Assembly: GCF_000250655.1 (NCBI RefSeq)
Contig: NC_016935.1
Span: forward strand, 1,382,001 to 1,446,000
From: Paenibacillus mucilaginosus 3016
Lineage (GTDB): Bacteria; Bacillota; Bacilli; Paenibacillales; NBRC-103111
Reading direction: 5' to 3'
Length of the DNA: 64,000 bases
Shown: positions 24,072 to 34,662 of the stretch, piece after piece
Layout: each line of letters begins with the position of its first letter
How positions within the stretch are numbered: the stretch's first letter is position 1
Notes under the pieces: model-generated
Databases searched by the model: none
Told to the model about the DNA's origin: nothing
What the model saw: only the letters and a program-made list of their open reading frames with translations
Translations under genes and position numbers: made by a program

Positions 24072-25052
24072 ATGAATGTAGCTTTGAGCAATAATAAAGC
24101 AGACAGCGTAGTCATTAAGAAGAAGAAAAAGACCTTCTTCTCAGAGATAAAACAAAATTTCTACTTGTACCTATTGGTTTTTCCAGGTGTTTTATTTTTT
24201 GTGATATTCAAATACCTCCCGATGGTGGGAATTATCGTAGCTTTTCAAGACTTTAATATTATGAAAGGACTTTTTAAAAGTAAATTTGTCGGTCTGAAAA
24301 ATTTTGAGTATTTCTTTACTTCAAAGGATTGGCTGGTTGTAACCTGGAACACGGTGTATTTAAATTTATTGTTTCTTTTTACCGGCTTGTTTTTTTCTAT
24401 CCTTATTGCCCTTGTACTATCAGAAATCAGCTCCAAGTATTTTAAAAAAGTGACGCAATCTGTTGTCATTCTGCCGAATTTTATTTCTTGGACATTAGTT
24501 TCGATGTTTGTTTTTGCATTACTGTCGACTGATGTAGGATTTATTAATTCCGTTTTAAAAACGCTTGGTATTATACAAGAAGGGCAGGAAATAAATTTTT
24601 ATTCAAATCCGGCATTATGGACTGGGATACTTGTAGTATTGAAAATATGGAAAACCGCAGGTTTCGGTTCCGTTATATATTTGGCTGCAATTGCAGGCAT
24701 TGATCAGGAAATATATGAAGCTGCCAAAATTGACGGAGCCAGCCGTATGCAGTGTATTACAAAGATTACCTTGCCTCAGCTTCGAACAACAGCAGTGCTT
24801 ATGACCTTATTTGGCATCGGAAACATATTCGACGGGGATTTAGGGATGATTTATGCGATTGTAGGAGACAACCCTAATTTGTATGAAACGACCGATGTCA
24901 TTGACACTTATGTATTCAGAATGCTTAGGCAAATGAATGACTTCAGCATGACTACTGCGATCGGACTTTATCAAGCACTTGTAGGTTTTGTCATCGTATA
25001 TATAACGAATTATTTTGCCAAGAAATATGATTCGGATTCAGCCATTTTTTAA
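24072..25052 (+). CDS. ABC sugar permease, LplB/YteP type
   Basis: 326 residues with a lysine-rich start and six predicted membrane helices. The EAA loop that contacts the ATPase reads EAAKIDGASRMQCITKITLP. LYLLVFPGVLFFVIFKYLPMVG near the start is typical of LplB/YteP permeases, which import complex oligosaccharides with an LplC-type partner and a lipoprotein. The ATG directly follows the GH28-like stop, with AAGGAGG inside the end of that gene. The ATPase is not encoded nearby; such systems usually share an MsmX-type ATPase. Confidence 0.93.
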   Translation: MNVALSNNKADSVVIKKKKKTFFSEIKQNFYLYLLVFPGVLFFVIFKYLPMVGIIVAFQDFNIMKGLFKSKFVGLKNFEYFFTSKDWLVVTWNTVYLNLLFLFTGLFFSILIALVLSEISSKYFKKVTQSVVILPNFISWTLVSMFVFALLSTDVGFINSVLKTLGIIQEGQEINFYSNPALWTGILVVLKIWKTAGFGSVIYLAAIAGIDQEIYEAAKIDGASRMQCITKITLPQLRTTAVLMTLFGIGNIFDGDLGMIYAIVGDNPNLYETTDVIDTYVFRMLRQMNDFSMTTAIGLYQALVGFVIVYITNYFAKKYDSDSAIF

Positions 25053-25069
25053 AGGAAGGAGATAAAAAA

Positions 25070-25951
25070 ATGAAAACCAGCTTGGAGAATAAAGCAATAG
25101 ATCTATTTTCTTATCTCTTTATGGCCATATTTTCAATATTTTGCATTGTGCCTTTTATCCTTCTTATATCAAGCTCCCTATCAGACGAAAAAGCTGTACA
25201 AGCGACTGGCTTTGTTCTTTTTCCAAAAGAATTCTCGTTATTTGCTTACAAGGTCATATTTCAGGATAACGCAATATTCAATGCTTACAAGACAACCATA
25301 ATTTTCACCGTTTTGGGTACGGTGCTTTGCCTTATCCTTACGAGTGCTATGGCTTATGCCCTTTCCGTAAAAACGTTTACTCACAGAAACAAGATTGCTT
25401 TTTTCGTGTATTTTACGATGTTGTTTAACGGAGGTTTGATCCCTTCGTATCTTCTAATCGCCAAATATTTAGGCTTAAGAGACAATATCTTGGTTTATAT
25501 TCTACCGGTGTTGATTAATCCGTTTAATATGTTTCTGTTAAGAAATTTCTTCAAGCAAATCCCGGATTCGCTGGCGGAGTCCGCCAAAATAGATGGAGCT
25601 AATGACATCTATATTTTATATAAAATCATCCTTCCATTAGCAAAACCTGCATTGGCAACGATCGGGTTGTTTTATGGACTCGGTTTCTGGAACGAATGGT
25701 TTACAGCCACCCTTTATATTGACAATAAAGACCTGTATTCTTTGCAATATCTGATCATGAAGGTATTGAGAGAAGTGGACTTTATGAATCAAATGAATGA
25801 AATGCAAGGAGTTATGGCTAATTATGTAGTTCCAACCAATACTGCCAGAATGGCTACCGCCGTCGTCACTGTAGGTCCCATTATTTTTGTTTATCCATTT
25901 ATACAAAAGTACTTTGTTAAGGGATTGGTAGTTGGAGCCGTTAAGGGCTAG
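25070..25951 (+). CDS. ABC sugar permease, LplC/YtcP type
   Basis: 293 residues, six predicted helices, EAA loop ESAKIDGANDIYILYKIILP, and the C-terminus QKYFVKGLVVGAVKG, which is characteristic of the CUT1 partner permease. It starts 17 bases after the previous stop, with AAGGAGG, and works as a heterodimer with the LplB-type subunit and the binding lipoprotein encoded 55 bases downstream. Confidence 0.93.
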   Translation: MKTSLENKAIDLFSYLFMAIFSIFCIVPFILLISSSLSDEKAVQATGFVLFPKEFSLFAYKVIFQDNAIFNAYKTTIIFTVLGTVLCLILTSAMAYALSVKTFTHRNKIAFFVYFTMLFNGGLIPSYLLIAKYLGLRDNILVYILPVLINPFNMFLLRNFFKQIPDSLAESAKIDGANDIYILYKIILPLAKPALATIGLFYGLGFWNEWFTATLYIDNKDLYSLQYLIMKVLREVDFMNQMNEMQGVMANYVVPTNTARMATAVVTVGPIIFVYPFIQKYFVKGLVVGAVKG

Positions 25952-26006
25952 ACCCGCAAAAGAGGTTTAGTATATATCATTATTTTTCATTGGGGGAGGA
26001 AAAAAC

Positions 26007-27605
26007 ATGAACAAAAAGTTTTTGGTATTGCCGCTTGCCGCAACAATGCTTGCTGCATCCATCGTTGGATGCAGCAAGGAATCAGGCAAGCCGGCTGAAA
26101 GTACTGCGCCAGCAACAAAGAAGGATCCGGTTACGCTTAATATTCGTTTCTTCGGGACGGAAAACGGGCATTACCGCGCTGTCGATCCCGCCTTTAGAGA
26201 GTTTGAGAAACGGACGAAGGAAACTCTTAATACGAACTTGAATGTGGTATGGACACCGCCTGCCGACTATGGTACCAAGCATCAATTGTGGATGACATCG
26301 GGAGAAGATGTCGACCTCTTTATCCCGTGGGAATTGAACAAATTCGCCAAAGACGGCGTATTGGCAGATTTGGGCAAATACTTTAACAACCCTCAATATC
26401 CAGGACTTCAGAAGGCATTTTCACCAGAATATATCAATGACAATAAAATTTTTGGCAATACCTATGCCATTCCGATTGCAAACACGTTTATGGATATGGA
26501 AGGCGTATATTATAGAAAAGATTTATTAAAGAAGTACGGAATGAAGGATATCAGCAGTTATGACGATTTGTATAACTTCCTTGAAAAAGTAAAAGAAAAC
26601 GAAAAAGACATGGTACCATTTGCGAATTACGGAAATACGGCTTTCTTTAAATTATTTACCGATATCAATGCACAACAGCTGGAAGGGAAAGTATTTCCAT
26701 TTACCGGCGCCGGAAATCCGAAGAGAAATTTCATTTACGCTCAAATAGCCGATGATGGGAAATCCGTTGCAGGTGTGGCAGCTTATGGAGATCCGGCATC
26801 CGAATGGGCTAAAATTAATCCCACATACGGTCTGGATTATCTGATGAACCAGTTTAATCAAGCGAAGCGGTTTAACAAATTTATCCCGGTAGATACCTTA
26901 TCAAACCCGAATGGAGCACAAGGAAAGCAAGAAGCTGCCGGATATGTACCAATAGGTGGTTTCAAGGGAACTGAAGCCAAAATAAAAGCAAAGGATCCGA
27001 ATGCTGAACTTGGTTTCTGGCCTATTTTTAAGAACAATCAAGAAATGAAACCTGGCACTCAATCTACGGATGGCAAGGCGTGGAACTTCATTGCCATCCC
27101 TGCTTCCTCCAAGAAAATTGACAGAACCATGGAATTCCTGGATTGGGTTTTCTCCAATCAAGAGAACAATGACTTATTTACTTACGGTATAAAAGGTACA
27201 AACTGGGAGCCTGTAGGAACGAATCAGTGGAAGATTCCGGATGGAGTCGATCCGGCGAAAAATTACAGTTTCCCCGGTTACCAGTTGACTTGGAATCCGA
27301 CATTAACCAGAATCCCAGCAGGATTGCCGGAGCAAATTCAAAAATATTATGAATATCAATATAAGCCGGATACATTTAAGAAAAATGTACTGGCAGGATT
27401 TACATTTGATCAAGAGCCTGTAAAAAGTGAAATTGCCAAATGCAACACAGTTATGGATAAGTATATGCCATTTTTACTGTCCGGCTTCGGCGACGTTAAT
27501 GAGAACTTGTCAAAGATGAATGCGGATTTGAAGGCTTCAGGTGTAGATAAAATTAAAGCAGAATTAACGAATCAAATTAACGCTTTCCTCGCTCAAAAGA
27601 AGTAA
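26007..27605 (+). CDS. Extracellular solute-binding lipoprotein (LplA/YtcQ-like), locus copy 2
   Basis: 532 residues. Signal peptide MNKKFLVLPLAATMLAA with lipobox SIVGC; family 1 binding fold and the DUF3502-type C-terminal region (ENNDLFTYGIKGTNWEPVG... PVKSEIAKCNTVMDKY). It is a diverged paralogue of 19104-20750 and sits directly after both permeases, so it is the most likely partner of the transporter. Having two binding proteins may widen the range of oligosaccharides taken up. ATG follows GGGGGAGG. Confidence 0.93.
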   Translation: MNKKFLVLPLAATMLAASIVGCSKESGKPAESTAPATKKDPVTLNIRFFGTENGHYRAVDPAFREFEKRTKETLNTNLNVVWTPPADYGTKHQLWMTSGEDVDLFIPWELNKFAKDGVLADLGKYFNNPQYPGLQKAFSPEYINDNKIFGNTYAIPIANTFMDMEGVYYRKDLLKKYGMKDISSYDDLYNFLEKVKENEKDMVPFANYGNTAFFKLFTDINAQQLEGKVFPFTGAGNPKRNFIYAQIADDGKSVAGVAAYGDPASEWAKINPTYGLDYLMNQFNQAKRFNKFIPVDTLSNPNGAQGKQEAAGYVPIGGFKGTEAKIKAKDPNAELGFWPIFKNNQEMKPGTQSTDGKAWNFIAIPASSKKIDRTMEFLDWVFSNQENNDLFTYGIKGTNWEPVGTNQWKIPDGVDPAKNYSFPGYQLTWNPTLTRIPAGLPEQIQKYYEYQYKPDTFKKNVLAGFTFDQEPVKSEIAKCNTVMDKYMPFLLSGFGDVNENLSKMNADLKASGVDKIKAELTNQINAFLAQKK

Positions 27606-27749
27606 TCACAATGAAGAATGTATTATTGTTTATTTAAGTAATTAGGGACATTTGTAGATTTAGGTAAATCAAATCTATAGGTGTTCCTATCCTATCCTAG
27701 ATAGATGCCGGCTATGTGAATCTTATTTAATCAAAAAAAGGAGGGTTAT

Positions 27750-27763
27750 TGAAAACGCTTTAA
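27750..27763 (+). promoter_or_regulatory. Probable cre site (CcpA) upstream of the giant lyase-like gene
   Basis: TGAAAACGCTTTAA fits the cre pattern with one mismatch and lies 53 bases before the start codon. Confidence 0.6.
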
Positions 27764-27815
27764 TTTTGCCCTACTTCTCAGGAAGCAAAGCTTCTAAATG
27801 AAAGGATGATTTCAG

Positions 27816-30800
27816 ATGAAACAAAAGGGAAAAAGAGTGTTATCCCTTGTTACAGCCATTGTGTTGCTGGCACAGATGCTTTTAATCGCTTTGCCGGTTG
27901 CTGTGAAAGCGGAAACAACCTCGATTTTTACAGATTATCTGCCGCAGATCACTCAAACAACCGATGCAGCCGGGTTTACACATCCCGGTGTAGGACAAAC
28001 CAAGGAGCTTCTTGATAACGTTAGATTGAAGGTCAGAACGGGAGCACAACCTTGGACGTACTATTTTAATACCATGCTGCTCCCGGCTGCTGAAGCTTCG
28101 AAGACGGTTACGTCAAGCAACAGCGGCGATGGCAAGACACCAAGTGCTGATTATTTCGACAGTCAGGGTATTCAAGGAAGGTTTATTGCAGATAGCATAA
28201 AGGCATATGCACAGGCGGTTATGTATTATGTGACCGGCGATGAAGTATACCGTGCCAATGCAATGATGATTATCCGTATTTGGGAACAGATGGATCCTGC
28301 GAAATACAAGTACTATTCAGATGCTCATATTCACGCAGGAATACCTCTTAACCGAATGCTCATGGCAGCGGAGATTTTAAGGTATACAAGCACTCAAACA
28401 GAATCACTGGCTTGGACAGATCAAGATACAGCTAAATTAACCAACAATCTTATCATTCCGATAACGGAAACATTGCTGCATAGCCAACACCATTTTATGA
28501 ACCAGCATAATTATCCGCTCATTGGAGCCATATCCGGGTATATCTTTACCGGCAACCGCGAGAGATACAACGAGGCTGTGGAATGGTTTACCGTTAACCG
28601 TACAGCTAATGACCAAGGCTTCAACGGATCAATTAAGGCGCTGTTCCGGTGGGTAACGGAGGAACAAAAGCCGGGAACGATAGTCGGGGAAGGAACGCCG
28701 GTAGAACCTCACGTCCAGCATATGGAGATGGGCAGGGACCAAGCGCATGGCGGCGGCGACTTAACCAACGCGGCCATCATTACCCGGTTGATTCACGCCC
28801 AGGGAACCAAAGTAGACCCGGTAGCCGGAACCCCGTCTACAGCGGACAATGCAGTGGATATCATGGAGTTCCTGAATCATCGACTTTTGGCGGCAGCCGA
28901 CTATTTTTGGCAGTTCATGCTCGGTTATGATACGCCATGGACACCGCAGGCATACGCCATTACCGGCGGCGACCCTGATAACGTTGGTATGGGTGGAACT
29001 ATAAGAGACACTTATAATACAATTGCACACGGTTACTGGGGAAGATTTACGACGGCAAACTTCTGGGATTTTTATTCCTACTATACTTATGTAAGACATG
29101 AAGATGTAGCCGAGATTGCACCGTATTATTATGAAGCCTTCACCAAGAAACTCCCGTCAACTCCCGATGGCTGGCGCAATAAGGATGCAGGCAATGACTT
29201 CTGGCTCTATTTGCCGCCGGAGGCTGAGGCTGATGCAGCAAAGTTTATACCTCAGGATCAAACCAGCGGCAAAACCTTCCATCTGGATGACCGGTACACG
29301 AATCTTGACAACCATACGGCTACGATGCAAGAGGGCGATACCAGATTCATCCGATTTAATGCAACTCAAGAAGGAAGTAAAATAGCTGTTCTCAGCTTTG
29401 CAAGTGCCGGTTCGGGGTCCTTTGGATTCAAAATTCGAACCAATGGCGTAACCACAATTGATTGGGTGGGTTCGACCTTCACCCTTCCGGATACAAAGGG
29501 GGAGTGGAAATATGTAGTGTTGGCCGGGGGCTTTGGCGATATGGTCTTTATGACGGTAAAAGGAGCCCCTGGTGTTACCGTCGATATTGACTCCGTTGAT
29601 GCGGCGGCAGGCACGAATCTGACACCCCCGGTATTCAAAGCCGGAAGCTCCGATTTGAAGATCTATACTTATGTAGGAGCGACCGTGAATGTAGATTTGT
29701 CTGCTACGGATGCAAGCAGCACGGATGTGATTGCGTATGAGCTTCAGAATAATTCCAAAGGGCTTCCGATAGATACCCATACAGGCGCATTTTCCTGGCA
29801 GCCTACAGAGGCCGGAGACTATTCCGTTGTCGTTGCGGCTACGGACGGCACTACCGTTTCGGTCAAAAATGTCAACATTATCGTAAGCAGCGACCGTGCT
29901 TCTGCAGTACAAGCCATTACTTCGTCCTATGATAGTAACCAAGCATACATTGAAGCAACACTTAACAATTTCCACACGGTTCATAACGAAACGTTGAGTC
30001 TGATTAACACTGCGTCCGATGTGGAGTTCGATATGCAATTGCAAGCTCTAAGGGCTGCAGTTGATGGTCTGGAATTAGTGACGCCTTTAACTGATTTCGG
30101 CATGCCGTGGTCCAAGCTTGTTGCTTGGTCCACCTTTGGTAAAGATGCCACTTATGTAAATGATGGTGATTGGGAGAGCGGCGCTTGGTTTGGTCTGGCG
30201 CAGGGGTCACCGCCGCATTTGTATCATTTGCTGGATTTCGGTCCCGATTATAAGGTTTCAGCTACCAAGTTTGGGTTCAAGAGCAATATCTTCGTAGATC
30301 GTCTCGCCAACTCCACGGTATATGGATCCAATGATAAGATGAACTGGACTCGGCTGACACCGGGAGTCACCCAGTATACGCAAGCTTATCATACTCTTGA
30401 TGTAGATCCTGCATACCAAAATGAGAAATACCGGTATATCAAATTGGAAATGATCAAACCGCTGCCCGATGTTCTTCGTGGGAATGTGGTTAATCTCTTG
30501 GAAATGCGCGATTTTGACATCTATGGAACGCGTCATGAAATCGGCAACAAGCTTCAATCGGTTTCCTTAAGTTCGGATCAGGCTCTTAACGGCAGGGTTG
30601 CACTAGGCAATACAGTTAAAGCATCCATCACGGCCAAAGAAGCGATACAAAACGTAAAGGTTAAAATTCAAGGCCAGGATGCCACAGTCAGTACGACGGA
30701 CCATATCAACTGGACGGCTACGGCAATGTTGACGGGACAAGATCAAACCGGCGATGTGAAAGTCAGTGTCGATTATACCAAGCAGGACGGAACGAACGGA

Positions 30801-33800
30801 GATACCCTGTATGGCACAACCGATGGTTCCAAGCTGTTCGCTGCCGATGATTCGGATTTGATTACGAATCTGGCCAGCCTCGCCAATTTGATTGGTTATA
30901 GCGCGGCAGATACTTTAAAACAAGCGGATTATCTATTTGACAACAATCCAAGTACGGCTTCCGAGTTCCGGTTGAACGGCTCTGGAGCGGGAAGCTACAT
31001 GACCTTCGACTTCAGGGAAGGCAATCAAGTGACGCTTTCGAATGTAGAACTGCTTGCAAGACAAGATCAAGTTGCTCGACTAAGCGGTGCAGTCGTTCAG
31101 GGCTCCAACGATAATACGACGTGGACGACCCTCACCAAAGGAGCGGTATCAACAGCGGATTGGCAAATGTTGAAGGTTAGCGATACGAAAGGGTACCGTT
31201 ATATCCGAATTTACAATGCGAATACGTGGTTCGGCAATATGGCGGAAGTAAGACTCCATGGCGTTGTGAAGTCCCTGAGCAAAATCGCGTCGTCTTCGAT
31301 CAGTTCGGCTCAGAGCGTCAAAAGCAGGATTGTTCCAGGTAACACGGCCCAATTGACCTTCACTTCCAAAGAAGCGATCAATAATGTCAAGGTCACAATC
31401 CAAGGTCAAGCCGCGACGGTTACTTCTGCGGACAATATCAACTGGACCGCAGAGGCAACCTTGAATCAAGGCGCAGCAACAGGCACAGTAAATTTCGCCA
31501 TTACTTACAACCAGCAAGATGGAGCAGTCGGATTCCCAATTCACTCTACTACAGATAACTCCACTCTGTTCCTTGTAGACGAGTTGGATGTGATTAAAAA
31601 TGTGACCAGTATCGCCAATTTAATGGACTCTACTGCAGGAAGAACTGCAGCAACGACCCTGCAACAGGTGAATTATCTGTTTGACAACAATGCAAGTACG
31701 AGTTCCGACTTCCGTATTGGAAGCAACAACTCCGGCTCCGGAAGCTATATCACCTTTGACTTTAAGGAAGGCAATCTAGTTACGCTTTCGAATGTAGAAC
31801 TGCTCGCAAGACAAGATCAAGTTGCTCGACTAAGCGGTGCAGTAGTTCAAGGCTCCAACGATAATACGACCTGGACGACACTCACGAATGCAGCGGTTTC
31901 TACACCAGATTGGCAAACATTATCGGTCAGCGGCAATGTGCCGTATCGTTATATCCGAATTTATAATGGCAATGCGTGGTTTGGCAATATGGCTGAGGTG
32001 AGGTTCCATGGAAAGGTTGATTCCGTGACCAAAATCCAATCGGCTTCGATCAGTTCGGCTCAAAGCATCATGAACAGGATCGTGCCAGGTAACACAGTAA
32101 ATGTAGCGATTGTAGCCAATGAGCCCATAAAAGACGTAAAAGTAGCGATTCAAGGCCAAGATGCAACTGTATCTTCCACAGACAATATAAACTGGAAGGC
32201 TACGGCGACCTTGAATCAAGGCGTGGCTTCAGGGCCGGTGAAATTCACCGTGAATTACAATAAACAAGATGGAACGGCAGGGTATCCGGCCACTCAAACA
32301 ACAGACAACACTTCTCTTTACCTTGTTGATGAGTCGGATGTGATTAAAAATGTCACCAGCAACGCGAATTTTATAGATTCAACTTCAGGAAGAACTGCCG
32401 CGCAAACCTTGCAGCAGGTGAATGCTTTGTTTGACAGCAATGCAAGCACGGGTTCCGACTTCCGTATTGGAAGCAACAACTCCGGAACGGGAAGCTACAT
32501 CGTCTTTGACTTTAAAGCTGGCAATCAAGCTACGCTTACGAGTGTAGAGCTGCTCGCAAGACAAGATCAAAATTATGCAAGAATCAATGGTGCAGTGATC
32601 CAAGGCTCCAACGATAATACGACCTGGACGACTCTCACCAAAGCGGCGGTAGCTACGCGGGATTGGCAAACCTTGGCGGTTAGCAGTAAAGTACCGTACC
32701 GTTACATCAGAATTGTCAACCCAAACACTTGGTTTGGAAATGTGAATGAAGTGAGATTCCACGGGGCAGTGAAACCGGCAGATGTGACGCCTCCGGTTAC
32801 CTCGGATGATGCGCCGCAGGGGCCCGTGCACACGGATAGGGCGGTAAACTTTAACGCCACAGATGAAAGCTCCGGTGTTGCGGCTACTTATTACACAGTA
32901 GACGGCGGCGCACAGCAAACAGGGAACACGGTCACATTGACCACCTATGGAACGCATACGTTAGTATATTGGAGCGTAGACTGGGCCGGCAATGTGGAGC
33001 AGCAGCATACGGTTACCGTAAACCTCGATAAGTCTGCTCCGGTTGTGGCCGGCTTGTATGCGGATATTACAGTGCCGACCAACAAAGATGTTACTGTAAC
33101 AATCTACTATCCGAATGACGTAGTGCTGACGGAGTACAAATTTGGCGATAACGGCGAATGGACAGCGTACACGGGTCCGGTAACGGTTTCCGAAAACGTA
33201 ACGGTGTATGCAAGAAGTGCGGATGCTGCGGGCAATGTCTCGGACGTAGCGAGCTACACGGTCAGCAACATTTACAAGACAGCACCTACGGACGCCGTCT
33301 TCACAGCGGACGTTACAAACCCGACCAACGGTAATGTTACCTTGACGATCAGCTATCCGGACAACGCGGTGGTCAAGGAGTACAAAGTCGGGGATAACGG
33401 CACATGGACAGCGTACGCTTCGCCTGTCACCGTATCCGATAATGTTACTGTTTATGCACAGAGCAAGGACTTTGTGGGCAATAGTTCGAATGTAACCAGC
33501 TATACCGTCAGCAATACCGACAGGCTGCCGCCTGAGGACGCTGTATTGTCTGCCGACATTACGGAGCCGACTAATCAGGATGTTACTGTAACAATCAGCT
33601 ATCCGGCCGATGCTGCAGTGAAGGAGTACAAGGTAGGCGAGACCGGCGTTTGGACCGCGTACGGCGCTCCTGTGGTGATCTCCGAGACCAGCACGGTGTA
33701 TGCAAGAGGTACGGATGCTGCCGGCAATGTCTCCAACGTCACCCAATATGCGGTTGGCAATATCGACCGTATACCACCGGCTGACGCAATCTTGGCAGTA

Positions 33801-34619
33801 GATACCACAGCTCTGACCAATCAGGGTGTTACCGTAACGATCACCTATCCGGAAGATGCGGCAGTGAAGGAGTACAAAGTGGGCGATAGCGGCATGTGGA
33901 CTGCCTATACGGGACCTGTTGTTGTCCAAGACAATGATACCGTATATGCGAGAGGAACGGACGCCGTAGGCAATGTATCGAATGTAACCAGCGCAATTGT
34001 AAGCAACATTTGGAAGGTTGCTCCTATCACTACCGCAACGTTAAACCCTGCTTCGCCTAGCGGCAAGAATAGTTGGTACACAACGGATGTTACCGTTAGC
34101 CTTTCCGTATACGCAAGTGTATATGGAGGAGCAGTGACAACGGAATACCAAGTGAATGACGGTGCCTGGATCACCTATACCGGTTCCATTCCTGCCTTTG
34201 GTGACGGAGATTATAAGATGGGTTACCGAAGCAAGGATCAAGCCGGCAATGTAGAACAACTCAAAACGATTGAGTTCAAAGTGGACAAGACAGCCCCGGT
34301 ATTATCTGTCCAGTTGGACAAGACGATGATTTGGCCGCCGAATCATAAGATGGTGCCTGTCAATGCCACGTTGCTTTCGAACGACGACGGTTCAGGGATC
34401 GAATCGGTGGTGTTGACCTCCATCACGAGCAATCTGCCGGATAGCGGCAGAGGCGGCGACATTCAGGCCAATTTCGGCACAGCCGCCACCTCATTCAGCG
34501 TGCGTGCGGAAAGAGGAAGCATCTACACCATCACGTATACGGCTACCGATAAAGCGGGCAACAAAACAGTAGTAACGGCAACCGTAACGGTGCCTCATGA
34601 TCAATCCGGCATTCATTAG
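27816..34619 (+). CDS. Giant secreted multidomain protein with alginate-lyase-like N-terminal domain
   Basis: 2267 residues. Signal peptide 1-31 (VLSLVTAIVLLAQMLLIALPVAVKA). Residues about 50-470 form an alpha-toroid resembling the alginate lyase/heparinase superfamily, with a likely catalytic MNQHNYP segment at 228-234 and the HMEMGRDQAHGGGDL region. A beta domain follows (about 485-590). Then come an F5/8 type C-like domain (about 760-905), three tandem units of Ig-like plus F5/8 C-like domains (about 910-1650), an OmpL47-like module (1658-1735), four repeats of about 84 residues (1738-2065), and two terminal Ig-like modules. There is no SLH or sortase signal, so it is probably secreted or bound through the F5/8 domains. 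ATG follows GAAAGGATG. It likely depolymerises the acidic glycan whose fragments the upstream ABC system imports. The substrate is inferred, not shown. Confidence 0.88.
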   Translation: MKQKGKRVLSLVTAIVLLAQMLLIALPVAVKAETTSIFTDYLPQITQTTDAAGFTHPGVGQTKELLDNVRLKVRTGAQPWTYYFNTMLLPAAEASKTVTSSNSGDGKTPSADYFDSQGIQGRFIADSIKAYAQAVMYYVTGDEVYRANAMMIIRIWEQMDPAKYKYYSDAHIHAGIPLNRMLMAAEILRYTSTQTESLAWTDQDTAKLTNNLIIPITETLLHSQHHFMNQHNYPLIGAISGYIFTGNRERYNEAVEWFTVNRTANDQGFNGSIKALFRWVTEEQKPGTIVGEGTPVEPHVQHMEMGRDQAHGGGDLTNAAIITRLIHAQGTKVDPVAGTPSTADNAVDIMEFLNHRLLAAADYFWQFMLGYDTPWTPQAYAITGGDPDNVGMGGTIRDTYNTIAHGYWGRFTTANFWDFYSYYTYVRHEDVAEIAPYYYEAFTKKLPSTPDGWRNKDAGNDFWLYLPPEAEADAAKFIPQDQTSGKTFHLDDRYTNLDNHTATMQEGDTRFIRFNATQEGSKIAVLSFASAGSGSFGFKIRTNGVTTIDWVGSTFTLPDTKGEWKYVVLAGGFGDMVFMTVKGAPGVTVDIDSVDAAAGTNLTPPVFKAGSSDLKIYTYVGATVNVDLSATDASSTDVIAYELQNNSKGLPIDTHTGAFSWQPTEAGDYSVVVAATDGTTVSVKNVNIIVSSDRASAVQAITSSYDSNQAYIEATLNNFHTVHNETLSLINTASDVEFDMQLQALRAAVDGLELVTPLTDFGMPWSKLVAWSTFGKDATYVNDGDWESGAWFGLAQGSPPHLYHLLDFGPDYKVSATKFGFKSNIFVDRLANSTVYGSNDKMNWTRLTPGVTQYTQAYHTLDVDPAYQNEKYRYIKLEMIKPLPDVLRGNVVNLLEMRDFDIYGTRHEIGNKLQSVSLSSDQALNGRVALGNTVKASITAKEAIQNVKVKIQGQDATVSTTDHINWTATAMLTGQDQTGDVKVSVDYTKQDGTNGDTLYGTTDGSKLFAADDSDLITNLASLANLIGYSAADTLKQADYLFDNNPSTASEFRLNGSGAGSYMTFDFREGNQVTLSNVELLARQDQVARLSGAVVQGSNDNTTWTTLTKGAVSTADWQMLKVSDTKGYRYIRIYNANTWFGNMAEVRLHGVVKSLSKIASSSISSAQSVKSRIVPGNTAQLTFTSKEAINNVKVTIQGQAATVTSADNINWTAEATLNQGAATGTVNFAITYNQQDGAVGFPIHSTTDNSTLFLVDELDVIKNVTSIANLMDSTAGRTAATTLQQVNYLFDNNASTSSDFRIGSNNSGSGSYITFDFKEGNLVTLSNVELLARQDQVARLSGAVVQGSNDNTTWTTLTNAAVSTPDWQTLSVSGNVPYRYIRIYNGNAWFGNMAEVRFHGKVDSVTKIQSASISSAQSIMNRIVPGNTVNVAIVANEPIKDVKVAIQGQDATVSSTDNINWKATATLNQGVASGPVKFTVNYNKQDGTAGYPATQTTDNTSLYLVDESDVIKNVTSNANFIDSTSGRTAAQTLQQVNALFDSNASTGSDFRIGSNNSGTGSYIVFDFKAGNQATLTSVELLARQDQNYARINGAVIQGSNDNTTWTTLTKAAVATRDWQTLAVSSKVPYRYIRIVNPNTWFGNVNEVRFHGAVKPADVTPPVTSDDAPQGPVHTDRAVNFNATDESSGVAATYYTVDGGAQQTGNTVTLTTYGTHTLVYWSVDWAGNVEQQHTVTVNLDKSAPVVAGLYADITVPTNKDVTVTIYYPNDVVLTEYKFGDNGEWTAYTGPVTVSENVTVYARSADAAGNVSDVASYTVSNIYKTAPTDAVFTADVTNPTNGNVTLTISYPDNAVVKEYKVGDNGTWTAYASPVTVSDNVTVYAQSKDFVGNSSNVTSYTVSNTDRLPPEDAVLSADITEPTNQDVTVTISYPADAAVKEYKVGETGVWTAYGAPVVISETSTVYARGTDAAGNVSNVTQYAVGNIDRIPPADAILAVDTTALTNQGVTVTITYPEDAAVKEYKVGDSGMWTAYTGPVVVQDNDTVYARGTDAVGNVSNVTSAIVSNIWKVAPITTATLNPASPSGKNSWYTTDVTVSLSVYASVYGGAVTTEYQVNDGAWITYTGSIPAFGDGDYKMGYRSKDQAGNVEQLKTIEFKVDKTAPVLSVQLDKTMIWPPNHKMVPVNATLLSNDDGSGIESVVLTSITSNLPDSGRGGDIQANFGTAATSFSVRAERGSIYTITYTATDKAGNKTVVTATVTVPHDQSGIH

Positions 34620-34636
34620 TTAGAACCATTTTATCG

Positions 34637-34662
34637 GAGGAAGGCCTTAGCGCCTTCCTCTG
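34637..34662 (+). terminator. Intrinsic terminator after the giant gene
   Basis: GAGGAAGGC (34637-34645) with GCCTTCCTC (34652-34660); the T-tract is weak. The arms match those of the duplicated terminator at 20.8 and 22.4 kb. Confidence 0.6.

Noticed and set aside
32961..33929. Long minus-strand frame inside the giant secreted protein gene
   Set aside because: It is an antisense shadow produced by the repetitive, GC-biased codons of the four tandem repeats; no ribosome site or recognisable motif.
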